Assembly: GCF_007830455.1 (NCBI RefSeq)
Contig: NZ_VLLB01000001.1
Span: 744,001-808,000 of the forward strand
Source: Pseudoduganella lurida
GTDB lineage: Bacteria; Pseudomonadota; Gammaproteobacteria; Burkholderiales; Burkholderiaceae_D
DNA length: 64,000 nt
Direction of reading: 5' to 3'
Position 1 is the stretch's first letter; each line of letters opens with the position of its first letter. The notes beneath the pieces were generated by a model. That model saw nothing but the letters and a program-made list of their open reading frames with translations, did not search any database and was not told the origin of the DNA. Shown one piece after another: positions 50,278 through 62,450 of the stretch. The position numbers and the translations under genes were made by a program.

Positions 50278-52248
50278 TTACGGACCCACGGCCAGGTTGG
50301 CCTGCACGTTGACGCTCTGCTGCACCAGCGAGTTGATGCCGCTGTTCTGGCTGATCACGGAGATGCCCGCGGCGGACTGCGCAATGCCGCTCATCGTGGC
50401 GGACATATTGAAGACGCCGGCGCTGACGCTGTTGCTGCCGCCAGCCCCGCCCGTGCCGCCTTCGCCGGTGCCGCCGGTGGCCGCACCGGCCGTGGTCGCA
50501 CCCGTGCTGCCGCCCGCGCCACCGGTGCCGGCCCCGCCAGCACCGCCTGCGCCGCCGTCACCGGCCGTGGCACCGCCGTTGGTGGCAGCCCCGCCCGTGG
50601 CCGCACCGCCCGTACCCGTGCCGGCCGTGGCCGTGCCGCCGGTGGCCGCACCGCTGGCCGCACCCGCGCCTGCCGTGTTGGACGCCGCGCCGCTGGCCGC
50701 ACCGGCACCGCCGGCTGCACCGGCGGCGCCCGCGCCGGCGATGCTGGAACCGCCGCCGCCCGTGGCACCGCTGCCGCCGGCACCGCCAGTGCCCGTCGCG
50801 CCGGCACCGCCCGCCGTGCTGGCGGTCGCCCCTGCGCCGCCGTTACCGGAGGTCGTGCTGCCGCCTGCCGCACCGGCACCCGCCGTATTGGTGGCCGCGG
50901 CACCGGCGCCACCGGCACCGCCCGTGCCACCGGCCGCACCGGCACCGCCTGCCGCCCCGGCGCCACCCGCACCGCCGGACGTGGTGCCGGCATTCGCGGT
51001 GGCCGCACCGGCAGTGGCTGCACCACCCGTGCCCGTGCCGCCGCCGCCCGCGCCGCCCGTACCGGTCGCGCCACTGCCTGCGCCGCCCGTGGCGCTACCG
51101 GAGCCGGCACCTGCCGTCTGGTCGCCGATCGTCGGCGGCGTGCTCGCCTCGCCGCCACTGCCCGGCACGGTATTGCCGTTGCTGGCCGACGCGGCGCCAC
51201 TGCCCGCACCGCCGCCATACCCCGCGCCGCCCGTTGCCGCGCCGCCAGGGCCCGCGCCACCGGTGCCGTTGCCGGAGGTGGACGTGGTGCCGGAGCCGGC
51301 ACCGCCGGACGAGGCATAGCCGCCCGCCCCGCCACTGCCGCCCGTGCCGCCGGCGCCGCCCAGGCCGCCGTAGCCACCCGCCCCACCGGCACCGCCCGTG
51401 GCAGCCCCAGTGCTGCCGCCGCTGCCGCCGTTCGCACCGTTCGCGGCGCCCGTGGCGCCGCCGGCACCGCCCGTTGCCGCACCGGCGAGACCGCCTGCGC
51501 CGCCCGTGCCGGCACCACCGGCCGCGCCACTGCCGCCGGCACCGCCGTAGCCATCCGAGCTGCTGCCGCCCGCCCCCCCGTAGCCGCCGGCGCCGCCCGC
51601 GCCGCCGGCGCCGGAGTAAGCGCCGTTCGCCGCGCCACCCGCACCGCCGGCACCGCTGGCCGTGGCACCCGTCGAGGCGGTGCCGCCATAGCCGGCACCG
51701 CCCGCGGCCGCGCCGCCGGTCGCACTGCCGTTGGTGGCCACGCCGCCGATGCCGCCCGAGGCCCCGGGACCACCGGCCGCCGTGCCGCCGCTGCCGGCCG
51801 TTGCGCCGGCGCCGCCGCCCGTTGCGCCGCCGCCGGTGCCGCCGGTGCCCGCACCGCCATTGGCCGTGCCGCTATTGGAGGCGACGTTGCCGATGTTCTG
51901 CACGTTATTGCCCGTGACGGTGCCCGTCAGCGTACTGGTGGCCGTGGCCGTCGATGTGTTGAAGGAACTGTCGACGCTGGACGTGGCCGTGCCGCCGTTG
52001 TTCGCGGCCGCCGCGCCGACCGCGAGGGCATCGGCGGCGCCGGTGCTGTTGTTGTTGGCATTCGCCTGGCTGTTATCGTCGTTCGAATCGGTCGTTGTGA
52101 TGGTGCTGTTGTCCTGTACCGCCGAGGCATTGCTGTTGGCGTTGGCACCGCCGCCGTCCTGCGTGACCGCCGAAGTGGGGTCCGTCGTCTGGGCGAATGC
52201 CGCGCTGAAAGCAAGCGCCATTGCCGTGGCTAGCATGGTTTTCTTCAT
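50278..52248 (-). CDS. Large Gly/Ala/Thr-rich secreted protein, candidate amyloid or fibre subunit
   Basis: 656 residues from the ATG at 52248 with GAGGAA upstream; signal peptide MKKTMLATAMALAFSAAFA. The mature N-terminus (about 20-110) is Asn/Ser/Thr/Asp-rich and ends with LTGTVTGNNVQNIGNVASN. Residues about 115-610 are almost entirely Gly, Ala, Thr, Ser and Asn in GGA/GGT/GGX patterns, recalling PE_PGRS or silk-like proteins. The final 45 residues (SGIAQSAAGISVISQNSG, INSLVQQSVNVQANLAVG) are non-repetitive and carry the motif shared with its two small neighbours. First gene behind a sigma-54-type promoter. Position corresponds to fapB/fapC, but the core differs from known FapC repeats. Confidence 0.7.
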   Translation of the reverse strand: MKKTMLATAMALAFSAAFAQTTDPTSAVTQDGGGANANSNASAVQDNSTITTTDSNDDNSQANANNNSTGAADALAVGAAAANNGGTATSSVDSSFNTSTATATSTLTGTVTGNNVQNIGNVASNSGTANGGAGTGGTGGGATGGGAGATAGSGGTAAGGPGASGGIGGVATNGSATGGAAAGGAGYGGTASTGATASGAGGAGGAANGAYSGAGGAGGAGGYGGAGGSSSDGYGGAGGSGAAGGAGTGGAGGLAGAATGGAGGATGAANGANGGSGGSTGAATGGAGGAGGYGGLGGAGGTGGSGGAGGYASSGGAGSGTTSTSGNGTGGAGPGGAATGGAGYGGGAGSGAASASNGNTVPGSGGEASTPPTIGDQTAGAGSGSATGGAGSGATGTGGAGGGGTGTGGAATAGAATANAGTTSGGAGGAGAAGGAGAAGGTGGAGGAGAAATNTAGAGAAGGSTTSGNGGAGATASTAGGAGATGTGGAGGSGATGGGGSSIAGAGAAGAAGGAGAASGAASNTAGAGAASGAATGGTATAGTGTGGAATGGAATNGGATAGDGGAGGAGGAGTGGAGGSTGATTAGAATGGTGEGGTGGAGGSNSVSAGVFNMSATMSGIAQSAAGISVISQNSGINSLVQQSVNVQANLAVGP

Positions 52249-52322
52249 TTGATTCCTCGCTGAATGGTTGGCCAATATCGTCTGAGTGCGCCCGGCCTCG
52301 GGTTTGCCCAGCCAGTTTCTTA

Positions 52323-52340
52323 TTGCAAGCTTGGTGCCAT
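52323..52340 (-). promoter_or_regulatory. Sigma-54 promoter of the Fap-like operon
   Basis: On the minus strand TGGCAC (52339-52334), five bases, then TTGCA (52328-52324), an exact match to the -24/-12 consensus. Transcription would begin near 52312, about 64 nt before the fibre gene start. Confidence 0.75.
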
Positions 52341-52529
52341 CAGGGCAGCGCTGCGCTAACTGATTGAAATCGTTCACATTCGCCTGGCGCCAGGGAAGCC
52401 GCGGCGCCGTCGGGGAAGGCAATTCGTCACAGGCACGCGACAGTGCCGGGGCGGCCGCGGCACCGTCGCACGCCCGGACCGTAACGGGACCGTGCACTCT
52501 TCAGTGGGGAATCACGAGGCGCGCTACGC

Positions 52530-52547
52530 TGTCACAAGGATGTGACA
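52530..52547. promoter_or_regulatory. Candidate enhancer site for the sigma-54 activator
   Basis: TGTCAC-AAGGAT-GTGACA is a perfect inverted repeat about 200 bp upstream of the sigma-54 promoter and 30 bp from the end of the activator gene. Distance and symmetry suit an enhancer-binding-protein dimer. Confidence 0.45.
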
Positions 52548-52576
52548 TACGGCGAACAGCGAACGCGGCGGCTACG

Positions 52577-53926
<1,350 letters not shown>

Positions 53927-54102
53927 TGTCGATGGCTCTTGTGCTTTCCCGCCATGTCGCCCCCTCAAGGCAAACCCGGCCGCGGGATGCGGTTCAGGAT
54001 AAAATCGCGCCCGCCTTCGGCAACACGGGGCGCACCAGGGCGAGCGCGGCCGGTTCCAGCCGGCCCGCACCGCCCTTACACGACAGACGCAGGACAAACT
54101 TC

Positions 54103-54726
54103 ATGAACGGCCCGAAGCTCGACAGTTCGCAACTCCCCACCACCCGGCAGCGGCTCGCGCTGCGCCTGCTGCACGCCCTCGGCTGGACCATGCTGTACCG
54201 CCCCCTGCCCGGGCCGCGCGGCATCCTGGTCGTCTACCCGCACACCTCCAACTGGGATTTCCCGATCGGCCTGCTGGGCAAGTGGGCGCTCGACCTGCCG
54301 TTCCGCTGGCTGGCGAAGGACCCGCTGTTTAAGATACCGGTACTGGGCAAATGGTTCCGCTGGCTGGGCGGCCAGCCGGTCGACCGCAGCGCGCCGCAAG
54401 GCATGATCCGCGCCCAGGCCGAACGGCTGAACGCGGCGGACTGGTACTGGCTGGCCATCACGCCGGAGGGCACGCGCGGCTACCGTCCCCACTGGAAGAG
54501 CGGCTTCTACCACCTGGCGCTGGAGGCGAAAGTGCCGCTGGTGCTGGTGTACATCGATTACCCGAACAAGTTGCTGGGCGTGGCGGACCACCTGTGGCTG
54601 ACCGGCGACCAGGAAGCGGACATGGCGGCCATCCGCGCCATCTACGCGGGGCATGAAGGTCGCCACCCCCGCAACGCCGCGCCGATCGTGCTGTCCGAAC
54701 GGCGCAGGGAACCGCGCGGCGAGTGA
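54103..54726 (+). CDS. PlsC-like lysophospholipid acyltransferase
   Basis: 207 residues from the ATG at 54103 with AGGA upstream. It has the acyltransferase HX4D motif (HTSNWDFPIG, about residue 47) and PEGTRG (about residue 125). It lacks a strong N-terminal membrane helix, so it is a short peripheral member. Likely role: transfer of an acyl chain to a glycerolipid or related acceptor. It stands divergent to the sigma-54 activator. Confidence 0.85.
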   Translation: MNGPKLDSSQLPTTRQRLALRLLHALGWTMLYRPLPGPRGILVVYPHTSNWDFPIGLLGKWALDLPFRWLAKDPLFKIPVLGKWFRWLGGQPVDRSAPQGMIRAQAERLNAADWYWLAITPEGTRGYRPHWKSGFYHLALEAKVPLVLVYIDYPNKLLGVADHLWLTGDQEADMAAIRAIYAGHEGRHPRNAAPIVLSERRREPRGE

Positions 54727-54796
54727 GCCGTCGCCCTACCGCCGGCTGCGCCCTCATTTGTTCTATGATGTGCGTATTGTTACAGTGGAGAGACGG

Positions 54797-56893
54797 ATGG
54801 CCAGGACGATGGTGAAACTTGCGGCGGCATGGTTGCTGAGTGCAGCCCTGCCGCAGGCGTACGCGGCGGGACCGGTGGTCACGACGGAGCACGTGCGCAG
54901 CGAGCTGGTCGCCCATGCGCCGGACGGCATTCGGCCTGGCAGCACGGTCTGGCTGGGCCTGGCGATCGCGCACCAGCCGCACTGGCACACCTACTGGAAG
55001 AATCCCGGCGATTCCGGCCTGGCCACCACGCTGGCCTGGAAACTGCCCGCCGGTGTCGAGGCCGGCGCGATCGCCTGGCCGACGCCAAAACGCCTGCCCC
55101 TCGGCCCCCTGATGAACTACGGCTACGAGGGCACCGTGCTGCTGCCGGTGCCCGTCACCGTGCCGGCCGGGTTCAAGGGCACGTCGCTGAAGGTGGGCCT
55201 GCATGCCGAATGGCTGGTGTGCAAGGAGATCTGCCTGCCGGAAGCGGGCGACTACGACGTCGACCTGCCCGTGGGCGCGCCGCTGGTGGCCAGCAAGGCC
55301 CTGTTCGACGCCACGTCGGCGGCCACGCCGGTGGCAGTGAAAGGCGCCACCGCAACGGCGCGCGTCGATGGCAATGTGCTGGCCGTCGCTGTGCGGGGCC
55401 TTGCCACGCAGCCCCAGCCGCTGGAATACTTCGCGGAAGATGCCGGCGTGATCGATTACGCCGGCAAGGTCGACCAGCAGTGGACGGACGGCGTGCTGCA
55501 CCTGCGCGTGCCGCTGTCGCCGCAACGTACCGAGAGCCCGGCCGCGCTGAAGACGGTGCTGGTGGCGCCCGGCGAACCGGCCGGCTGGACGGTATCGATG
55601 CCGGTCGAGGGACCGTGGCCGGCGGCCGCTGCTCCTGCTCCTGCGCCCGCTCCCCTGCCCGCTCCCGCCCCTGCCCCCGCGGCGAGCTCGTCGTTTCTAC
55701 TCACGCTGGTGCTGGCCTTCTTCGGCGGCGCGCTGCTGAACCTGATGCCCTGCGTGTTCCCCGTGCTGTCGCTGAAGGTCTTCAGCCTGCTGCAGCATCG
55801 CGACGACCGCCGCCGCGCCGTCTCCGGCGGCATCGCGTACACGGCCGGCGTGGTGCTGTCCTTCACGGCGCTGGCCGCCCTGCTGCTCGCGCTGCGTGCC
55901 GGCGGTGACGAGCTGGGCTGGGGCTTCCAGCTGCAGTCGCCCCTCGTCGTCACGCTGCTGGCGGCACTGTTCACGCTCATCGGCCTGAACCTGGCCGGCG
56001 TCTTCGAATTCGGCGGCGTGCTGCCCTCCTCGCTGGCCGGCCACCGGGCCAAGAATCCGCTGGTCGACGATGCGCTGAGCGGCGCGCTGGCTGTCGCGGT
56101 CGCCTCGCCCTGCACCGCACCGTTCATGGGCGCCGCGCTGGGCGTGGCGCTGACGGAGCCGGCACCGCGCGCGCTGGCGATCTTCGCCATTCTCGGCCTG
56201 GGCATGGCGGCCCCCTACCTGGCCGTGACCCTGCTGCCCGGCCTGGCGCGCCTGCTGCCGCGGCCCGGCGCGTGGATGGTGCGCTTCAAGGTGCTGATGG
56301 CATTCCCCATGTTCGCCACGGTCGTCTGGCTGCTGTGGGTGCTGGGCCAGCAGACGGGCATCGATGCGATGGCCGCCGTGGCCGCCTTGCTGGTGGCGCT
56401 GGCATTTGCCTGCTGGACGGTCGGCACGCCCGCGCAAACGCGCCGCGGTCGCGCACTGCTGGCCGGGACGGGACTGGTGGTACTGGCCCTGTCGGCCCGC
56501 TTCGCCTGGCCGCTGCTGCATGCCGAACCGGCGGCACCGGCGCAGGCCCACGCGGGCTGGGCACCCTGGTCCGCGCAGGCAGTCGAAGCCGCGCGCGGTG
56601 CCGGCAAGCCCGTCTTCATCGATTTCACGGCCGCCTGGTGCATCACCTGCCAGTTCAACAAGCGCACCGTACTGAACGATGCCGCTCTCGTGAAGGAATT
56701 CGGCACGAAGAACGTGGTGCTGCTGCGCGCCGACTGGACGCGCCGCGATCCCGCCATCACGCAGCAGCTGGCCCAGCTGGGCCGCAGCGGCGTGCCCGTG
56801 TATGTGCTGTACGGTGCGAAGGACGGCACGCCGCAGGTGCTGTCCGAGATCCTGACGGTCGACCAGGTGAAGGCGGCACTGGCCCGCATCTGA
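54797..56893 (+). CDS. DsbD/ScsB-family protein-disulfide reductase
   Basis: 698 residues from the ATG at 54797 with GGAG upstream. Signal peptide (cut after AYA near 23), periplasmic N-terminal domain with CKEICLPEAG cysteines, then eight transmembrane helices with conserved Cys-Pro-type motifs NLMPCVFPVLSLK and ASPCTAPFMG, and a C-terminal thioredoxin domain with the active site WCITCQFN. It moves electrons from cytoplasmic thioredoxin to periplasmic partners. The redoxin 45 bp downstream may be its client. Confidence 0.9.
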   Translation: MARTMVKLAAAWLLSAALPQAYAAGPVVTTEHVRSELVAHAPDGIRPGSTVWLGLAIAHQPHWHTYWKNPGDSGLATTLAWKLPAGVEAGAIAWPTPKRLPLGPLMNYGYEGTVLLPVPVTVPAGFKGTSLKVGLHAEWLVCKEICLPEAGDYDVDLPVGAPLVASKALFDATSAATPVAVKGATATARVDGNVLAVAVRGLATQPQPLEYFAEDAGVIDYAGKVDQQWTDGVLHLRVPLSPQRTESPAALKTVLVAPGEPAGWTVSMPVEGPWPAAAAPAPAPAPLPAPAPAPAASSSFLLTLVLAFFGGALLNLMPCVFPVLSLKVFSLLQHRDDRRRAVSGGIAYTAGVVLSFTALAALLLALRAGGDELGWGFQLQSPLVVTLLAALFTLIGLNLAGVFEFGGVLPSSLAGHRAKNPLVDDALSGALAVAVASPCTAPFMGAALGVALTEPAPRALAIFAILGLGMAAPYLAVTLLPGLARLLPRPGAWMVRFKVLMAFPMFATVVWLLWVLGQQTGIDAMAAVAALLVALAFACWTVGTPAQTRRGRALLAGTGLVVLALSARFAWPLLHAEPAAPAQAHAGWAPWSAQAVEAARGAGKPVFIDFTAAWCITCQFNKRTVLNDAALVKEFGTKNVVLLRADWTRRDPAITQQLAQLGRSGVPVYVLYGAKDGTPQVLSEILTVDQVKAALARI

Positions 56894-56938
56894 TCGCCTG
56901 TTGCTGCAGTTTTCGTTCAACCAACCGGAGAGACGCAA

Positions 56939-57544
56939 ATGAAGCAGATGACGATGATCGCAGTCCTGGCCGCCGGCTCCATCGCGGCGGGCATGGCGCA
57001 GGCACAGGCGACGGTGGGCCAGGCGGCGCCGGCCTTCACGGGCGTGGACGCGGCCGGCAAGGCCGTGTCGCTGGCCGACTACAAAGGCAAGTACGTGGTG
57101 CTGGAATGGGTCAACCCCGACTGCCCGTTCGTGAAGAAGCACTACGACAGCGGCAACATGCCGGCCACGCAGAAGCATGCGCTGGGCAAGGACGTGGTGT
57201 GGCTGTCGGTGAACACGAGCGCGAAGGGCGCGGCCGATCCGAAGGTCGCGCCGGCGCTGAACGGCTGGGTGAAGGACAAGGGCGCCGTGCCCACCGCACT
57301 CGTCGTGGACGACGGCAGGATCGGCCGCGCCTACGGGGCGAAGACGACGCCGCAGATCTTCCTGATCGACCCGGCGGGCCGGATCGTCTACAACGGCGCC
57401 ATCGACAGCAAGCCCAGCGCGAACGCGGCCGACATCGCCGGCGCCACCAACTACGCCACGCAGGCGATCGACGAAGCGAAGGCCGGCAAGCCGATCACCA
57501 AGCCGCTGACGCAGCCCTACGGCTGCTCCGTCAAGTACGGCTGA
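56939..57544 (+). CDS. Periplasmic redoxin/thioredoxin-family protein
   Basis: 201 residues with signal peptide (MIAVLAAGSIAAGMAQA). The redoxin fold carries VNPDCPFVKKHY near residue 60 with a single N-terminal Cys, a cis-Pro segment KTTPQIFLID, and a conserved C-terminal PYGCSVKY whose Cys may be resolving. This pattern is typical of the AhpC/TSA-like envelope redoxins next to DsbD/ScsB proteins, probably reduced by the upstream membrane protein. Confidence 0.88.
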   Translation: MKQMTMIAVLAAGSIAAGMAQAQATVGQAAPAFTGVDAAGKAVSLADYKGKYVVLEWVNPDCPFVKKHYDSGNMPATQKHALGKDVVWLSVNTSAKGAADPKVAPALNGWVKDKGAVPTALVVDDGRIGRAYGAKTTPQIFLIDPAGRIVYNGAIDSKPSANAADIAGATNYATQAIDEAKAGKPITKPLTQPYGCSVKYG

Positions 57545-57548
57545 GTTC

Positions 57549-57575
57549 GTGTCCTGGTGCCTGGCTCCAGGACAC
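57549..57575. terminator. Hairpin downstream of the redoxin gene
   Basis: GTGTCCTGG (57549-57557) pairs with CCAGGACAC (57567-57575) around tgcctggct. The loop and arm resemble the 38-bp repeats at 43168-43319. It separates two convergent genes; no U-tract follows. Confidence 0.55.
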
Positions 57576-57586
57576 AGGCCCGGCTG

Positions 57587-58168
57587 TTACAGCGCCAGCA
57601 GGCCCGCGCCGGCGGCGGCAATGGCCGCGCCGGCGAAACGCGCGCCGGGCAGCTTGCCGAGGACCCGTCCACCAGCCAGCAGCAGCGCGCTGCCGATCAG
57701 GTAGCCCGCCGCGCTGGTGAGTTGCGGCAGTTCGAGCCCGTGCGCATTGCCATGCAGGACGGCGAACACGCCCAGCATGGCGGCACCGGCCCATGTTGGC
57801 AGGCGCACGGCGCAAGCAATCAGCACACCCATCAGCAGCACGGTCAGCGCGATGCCGCCTTCCAGTCCGGGCACCTGCAGGCCCAGCGCACCGGCTGCCG
57901 CGCCGGCCCCCATCATCGCCAGGAACGCGGCCGGCAGCGCCAGGCGCTGCGCCAGCGACGGATCACGGAACGGCGTGCCGCTCGCCACGCGCTGGCGGGC
58001 GCTCCAGATGCCGGCCGCCAGCATCGCCAGCAGGTGGTCGAGCCCCGTCAGCGGATGCAGCATGCCGGCCGCAAGACCCGTGTCGGCATGGCCCGGATGC
58101 GCAAGCGCAGGTGTGGCAGCAACAGCGGCAGCGGCCAGCAGCACGGCGGTGACGACGGACTTCTTCAT
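57587..58168 (-). CDS. ureJ: HupE/UreJ family nickel transport-associated membrane protein
   Basis: 193 residues, signal peptide then [22 protein letters not shown], the HX5DH-type metal motif, and about six membrane helices with [11 protein letters not shown]. HupE/UreJ proteins are secondary nickel (or cobalt) permeases. Its start overlaps the ureG stop, so it is the last gene of the urease operon and should supply nickel. Confidence 0.92.
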   Translation of the reverse strand: MKKSVVTAVLLAAAAVAATPALAHPGHADTGLAAGMLHPLTGLDHLLAMLAAGIWSARQRVASGTPFRDPSLAQRLALPAAFLAMMGAGAAAGALGLQVPGLEGGIALTVLLMGVLIACAVRLPTWAGAAMLGVFAVLHGNAHGLELPQLTSAAGYLIGSALLLAGGRVLGKLPGARFAGAAIAAAGAGLLAL

Positions 58169-58812
58169 TGGATCTCCTGGTTGTGGTGGGATGGCGCCTG
58201 GCCGAGAAGGCCCTGTTCGCGGATGAATTCGATCACGGTGGCGACCCCTTCGCCGCTGCGCAGGTTGGTGAACACGAACGGCCGCGTGCCGCGCATGCGT
58301 TTCGCATCGGCCGCCATCACGTCCAGGTTGGCGCCCACGTGCGGCGCCAGGTCGGTCTTGTTGATGATGAGGAGGTCCGAACGCGTGATGCCGGGGCCGC
58401 CCTTCCTCGGGATCTTCTCGCCGCCGGCCACGTCGATCACGTAGATCGTCAGGTCGGACAGTTCGGGACTGAACGTGGCGGCCAGGTTGTCGCCGCCCGA
58501 TTCCACCAGAATCAGGTCCAGGTCCGGGAAGTCGGCCTGCATGCGCGCGATGGCTTCCAGGTTGATGGAGGCGTCCTCGCGGATCGCCGTGTGCGGGCAG
58601 CCGCCCGTTTCCACGCCCATCAGCCGCTCGGCCGGCAATGCCTCGGCGCGCAGCAGGATTTCCATGTCCTCGCGGGTGTAGATGTCGTTCGTGATGACGG
58701 CCATGTCGACCGTGTCGCGCATGCCCTTGCAGAGCATTTCGCAGAGCGCTGTCTTGCCGGAGCCCACCGGGCCGCCGATGCCCACGCGCAGTGGGGAGGA
58801 TGTGTGTTGCAT
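58165..58812 (-). CDS. ureG: Urease accessory GTPase UreG
   Basis: 215 residues from the ATG at 58812 with AAGGA upstream. P-loop GGPVGSGKT at about residue 16, [14 protein letters not shown] with the metal-binding Cys-Pro-His, and the guanine-specificity NKTDLAP. UreG delivers nickel to apo-urease in a GTP-dependent complex with UreD, UreF and UreE. It sits between ureF and ureJ. Confidence 0.97.
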   Translation of the reverse strand: MQHTSSPLRVGIGGPVGSGKTALCEMLCKGMRDTVDMAVITNDIYTREDMEILLRAEALPAERLMGVETGGCPHTAIREDASINLEAIARMQADFPDLDLILVESGGDNLAATFSPELSDLTIYVIDVAGGEKIPRKGGPGITRSDLLIINKTDLAPHVGANLDVMAADAKRMRGTRPFVFTNLRSGEGVATVIEFIREQGLLGQAPSHHNQEIQ

Positions 58813-58838
58813 GTGAATTCCTTTTCTAAGAACCGTAC

Positions 58839-59522
58839 TCAAGATCGATAGACGCGGCTGTACTGCACCTCGTGCCGCATCGACAGCAGCGACAGCCCCG
58901 GCGACCAGTTCGACAGTTCATGTTCGGCGAGCGACTGCGCGCACAGCGCGGCCGCCTCGATTTCGGGCTGCAGCGCCAGCAGCAGCCGCTGTCCCGCCAC
59001 CTGCCCCAGCGGCACGGACTTCACGCACACGAGCACCTGGTTCTCCACCCACGCGAACAGCATGGCCAGCAGCGCCTCCTCGTGCGGAATGCCCAGCGAC
59101 GACACGGCGCACGCGTAGGCCGACACCAGCGGCACCTCGCCCTGCGCGTTCAGCATCGCCAGCGCGCCTTCGTCCGCGATGCCCAGCTCGGCGATCAGCC
59201 GCGCCAGCGAAAAACCCATCTGCACGGACTCGGCGCGGAACTCCGCCGTGTCGCGCGAGGCGATGGCCTTCTCGGACAGTTCCGTGACGGCCTGCGCATC
59301 GCGCCCCGTGAATGCTTCCATCAGCCGCCAGCACAGCGGCGCCTCCCAGCGCGCCACCACTTCATGCAGCTGCCGCGCGATCCATGCCTTGGCCGTGGCC
59401 GCATCATGGACGATGCCCCCTTCCAGCGCGGCCTCCAGACCCTGCGAATAGCTGTAGGCGCCGATCGGCAGCTGCGGGCTGGCGAACTGCAGCAGGTGCA
59501 GCAGCTGGGCGGCGGCGATCAT
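58839..59522 (-). CDS. ureF: Urease accessory protein UreF
   Basis: 227 residues, all-helical UreF. Conserved [21 protein letters not shown] near the N-terminus and the C-terminal [15 protein letters not shown] tail. It acts as the GTPase-regulating partner of UreG in the urease activation complex. Its start overlaps the ureE stop (CATGA). Confidence 0.96.
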   Translation of the reverse strand: MIAAAQLLHLLQFASPQLPIGAYSYSQGLEAALEGGIVHDAATAKAWIARQLHEVVARWEAPLCWRLMEAFTGRDAQAVTELSEKAIASRDTAEFRAESVQMGFSLARLIAELGIADEGALAMLNAQGEVPLVSAYACAVSSLGIPHEEALLAMLFAWVENQVLVCVKSVPLGQVAGQRLLLALQPEIEAAALCAQSLAEHELSNWSPGLSLLSMRHEVQYSRVYRS

Positions 59523-60049
59523 GATGCCGGCTCCTTCGGATCGCTCGGGCGATGGATCTTCTGGCGCAGCGGAATCGGCGCCAGCGGACCGCCCCCATGA
59601 TCGTGGTGGTGATGGCCCCCGCCGAATCCGGCCGAATATGCGCCGGACTCCGGTTCGAAGGCCGCCGCTTCCTCGACCACCGTCGCGCCCAGGCCGTGCA
59701 GCATGTCCTTCAGTACCGCATCGGCCCGGATACGCAGGAAACAGTTGCCGATGTGCGCCTGCGTATGGCGGTTCCCCAGGTGGAACGCGCAGCGCAGCAG
59801 CGCATGCGCATCGGGCGCGGTGACTTTATAGGTTGCCTCCGGCGCGGCGACGACGCGCACGACGCGGCCATCTTCGCCCGTCAGCAGGTCGCCATCGCGC
59901 AGCACGGTGCCGCGCACGGTGAAGACGGCGACTTCCTCGCCGCCCTCCAGCGCGGCGCGCAGCCGGCATTTTTCACGCAGTTCGTAGGGCAGCACCAGCG
60001 ATCCGTCGATGCGGTCGGCGCTGGCCAGTTTGGTGTGGAGAGTGAGCAT
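59519..60049 (-). CDS. ureE: Urease nickel metallochaperone UreE
   Basis: 176 residues. N-terminal peptide-binding domain, then the metal-binding domain with HLGNRHTQAHI and a His-rich C-terminal tail (GGGHHHHDHGGG). It hands nickel to UreG. The stop overlaps ureF. Confidence 0.96.
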   Translation of the reverse strand: MLTLHTKLASADRIDGSLVLPYELREKCRLRAALEGGEEVAVFTVRGTVLRDGDLLTGEDGRVVRVVAAPEATYKVTAPDAHALLRCAFHLGNRHTQAHIGNCFLRIRADAVLKDMLHGLGATVVEEAAAFEPESGAYSAGFGGGHHHHDHGGGPLAPIPLRQKIHRPSDPKEPAS

Positions 60050-60051
60050 GG

Positions 60052-61752
<1,701 letters not shown>

Positions 61753-61774
61753 TCGGTCTCCTTTGCTGATGCTT

Positions 61775-62101
61775 TTAACTTTGGTCCGGCGCGTCTTTCA
61801 GCTTGCCCATGACCTGGCCGGCGAAACCGTAGATCTCGCGGTCGCCTTCCACCGCGATCAGTTCCACCGTGCGCTGCTGGCCCGGTTCGAACCGCACTGC
61901 GGTACCGGCGGCGATGTTGAGGCGCTTGCCGTAGGCCTTCCACCGTTCGAACGACAGCGCGCTGTTCGCCTCGAAGAAGTGGAAATGGGAGCCGACCTGG
62001 ATCGGGCGGTCGCCCTGGTTGGACACGACGACGGTCACCGTCTCGCGGCCCTCGTTCAGGGCGATGTCGCCGTCCTTCAATTGATATTCACCGGGGATCA
62101 T
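61775..62101 (-). CDS. ureB: Urease beta subunit
   Basis: 108 residues from the ATG at 62101 (GGAGG four bases upstream; the frame's earlier Met is not needed). Conserved [19 protein letters not shown] and [15 protein letters not shown]. It packs against UreC and UreA in the (alpha-beta-gamma)3 enzyme. Confidence 0.97.
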   Translation of the reverse strand: MIPGEYQLKDGDIALNEGRETVTVVVSNQGDRPIQVGSHFHFFEANSALSFERWKAYGKRLNIAAGTAVRFEPGQQRTVELIAVEGDREIYGFAGQVMGKLKDAPDQS

Positions 62102-62117
62102 GCTTCCTCCCATTCGT

Positions 62118-62420
62118 TTACGGTATCGGGTTGTGGACGGTCACGAGTTTGCTCCCGTCCGGGAAAGTCGCTTCGACCTGGATGTCGGGGATCATTTCGG
62201 GGATCCCGTCCATCACCTGGTCGCGGGTCAGGATTTGCGTACCCTCGGACATCAGCTGCGCGACGCTTTTGCCGTCGCGCGCACCTTCCATGATGGCCGC
62301 CGTGATCAGCGCCACCGCTTCGGGGTGATTCAGTTTCAGGCCGCGCGCCAGGCGGCGTTCGGCCACCAGGCCGGCCGTGAAGATCAGCAGCTTGTCTTTT
62401 TCGCGTGGCGTCAGGTCCAT
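62118..62420 (-). CDS. ureA: Urease gamma subunit
   Basis: 100 residues. Starts [20 protein letters not shown] and contains [21 protein letters not shown], the family signature. Separate ureA and ureB genes are the usual arrangement in proteobacteria outside Helicobacter. Confidence 0.98.
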   Translation of the reverse strand: MDLTPREKDKLLIFTAGLVAERRLARGLKLNHPEAVALITAAIMEGARDGKSVAQLMSEGTQILTRDQVMDGIPEMIPDIQVEATFPDGSKLVTVHNPIP

Positions 62421-62450
62421 GGTGTTCTTGTCTCTCGTTGATCCGGTTGT

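Larger units (their letters stand above)
52249..52576. other. Regulatory region of the Fap-like locus
   Basis: 327 bp between the divergent fibre operon and its putative activator. It holds the sigma-54 promoter (52323-52340) and a dyad (52530-52547). No additional gene is seen. Confidence 0.6.

Noticed and set aside
50194..52233. Long plus-strand frame opposite the Gly-rich gene
   Set aside because: Its Gly/Arg/Thr/Ala repeats simply mirror the GC-rich repeats of the minus-strand gene, which has a signal peptide, ribosome site and promoter.
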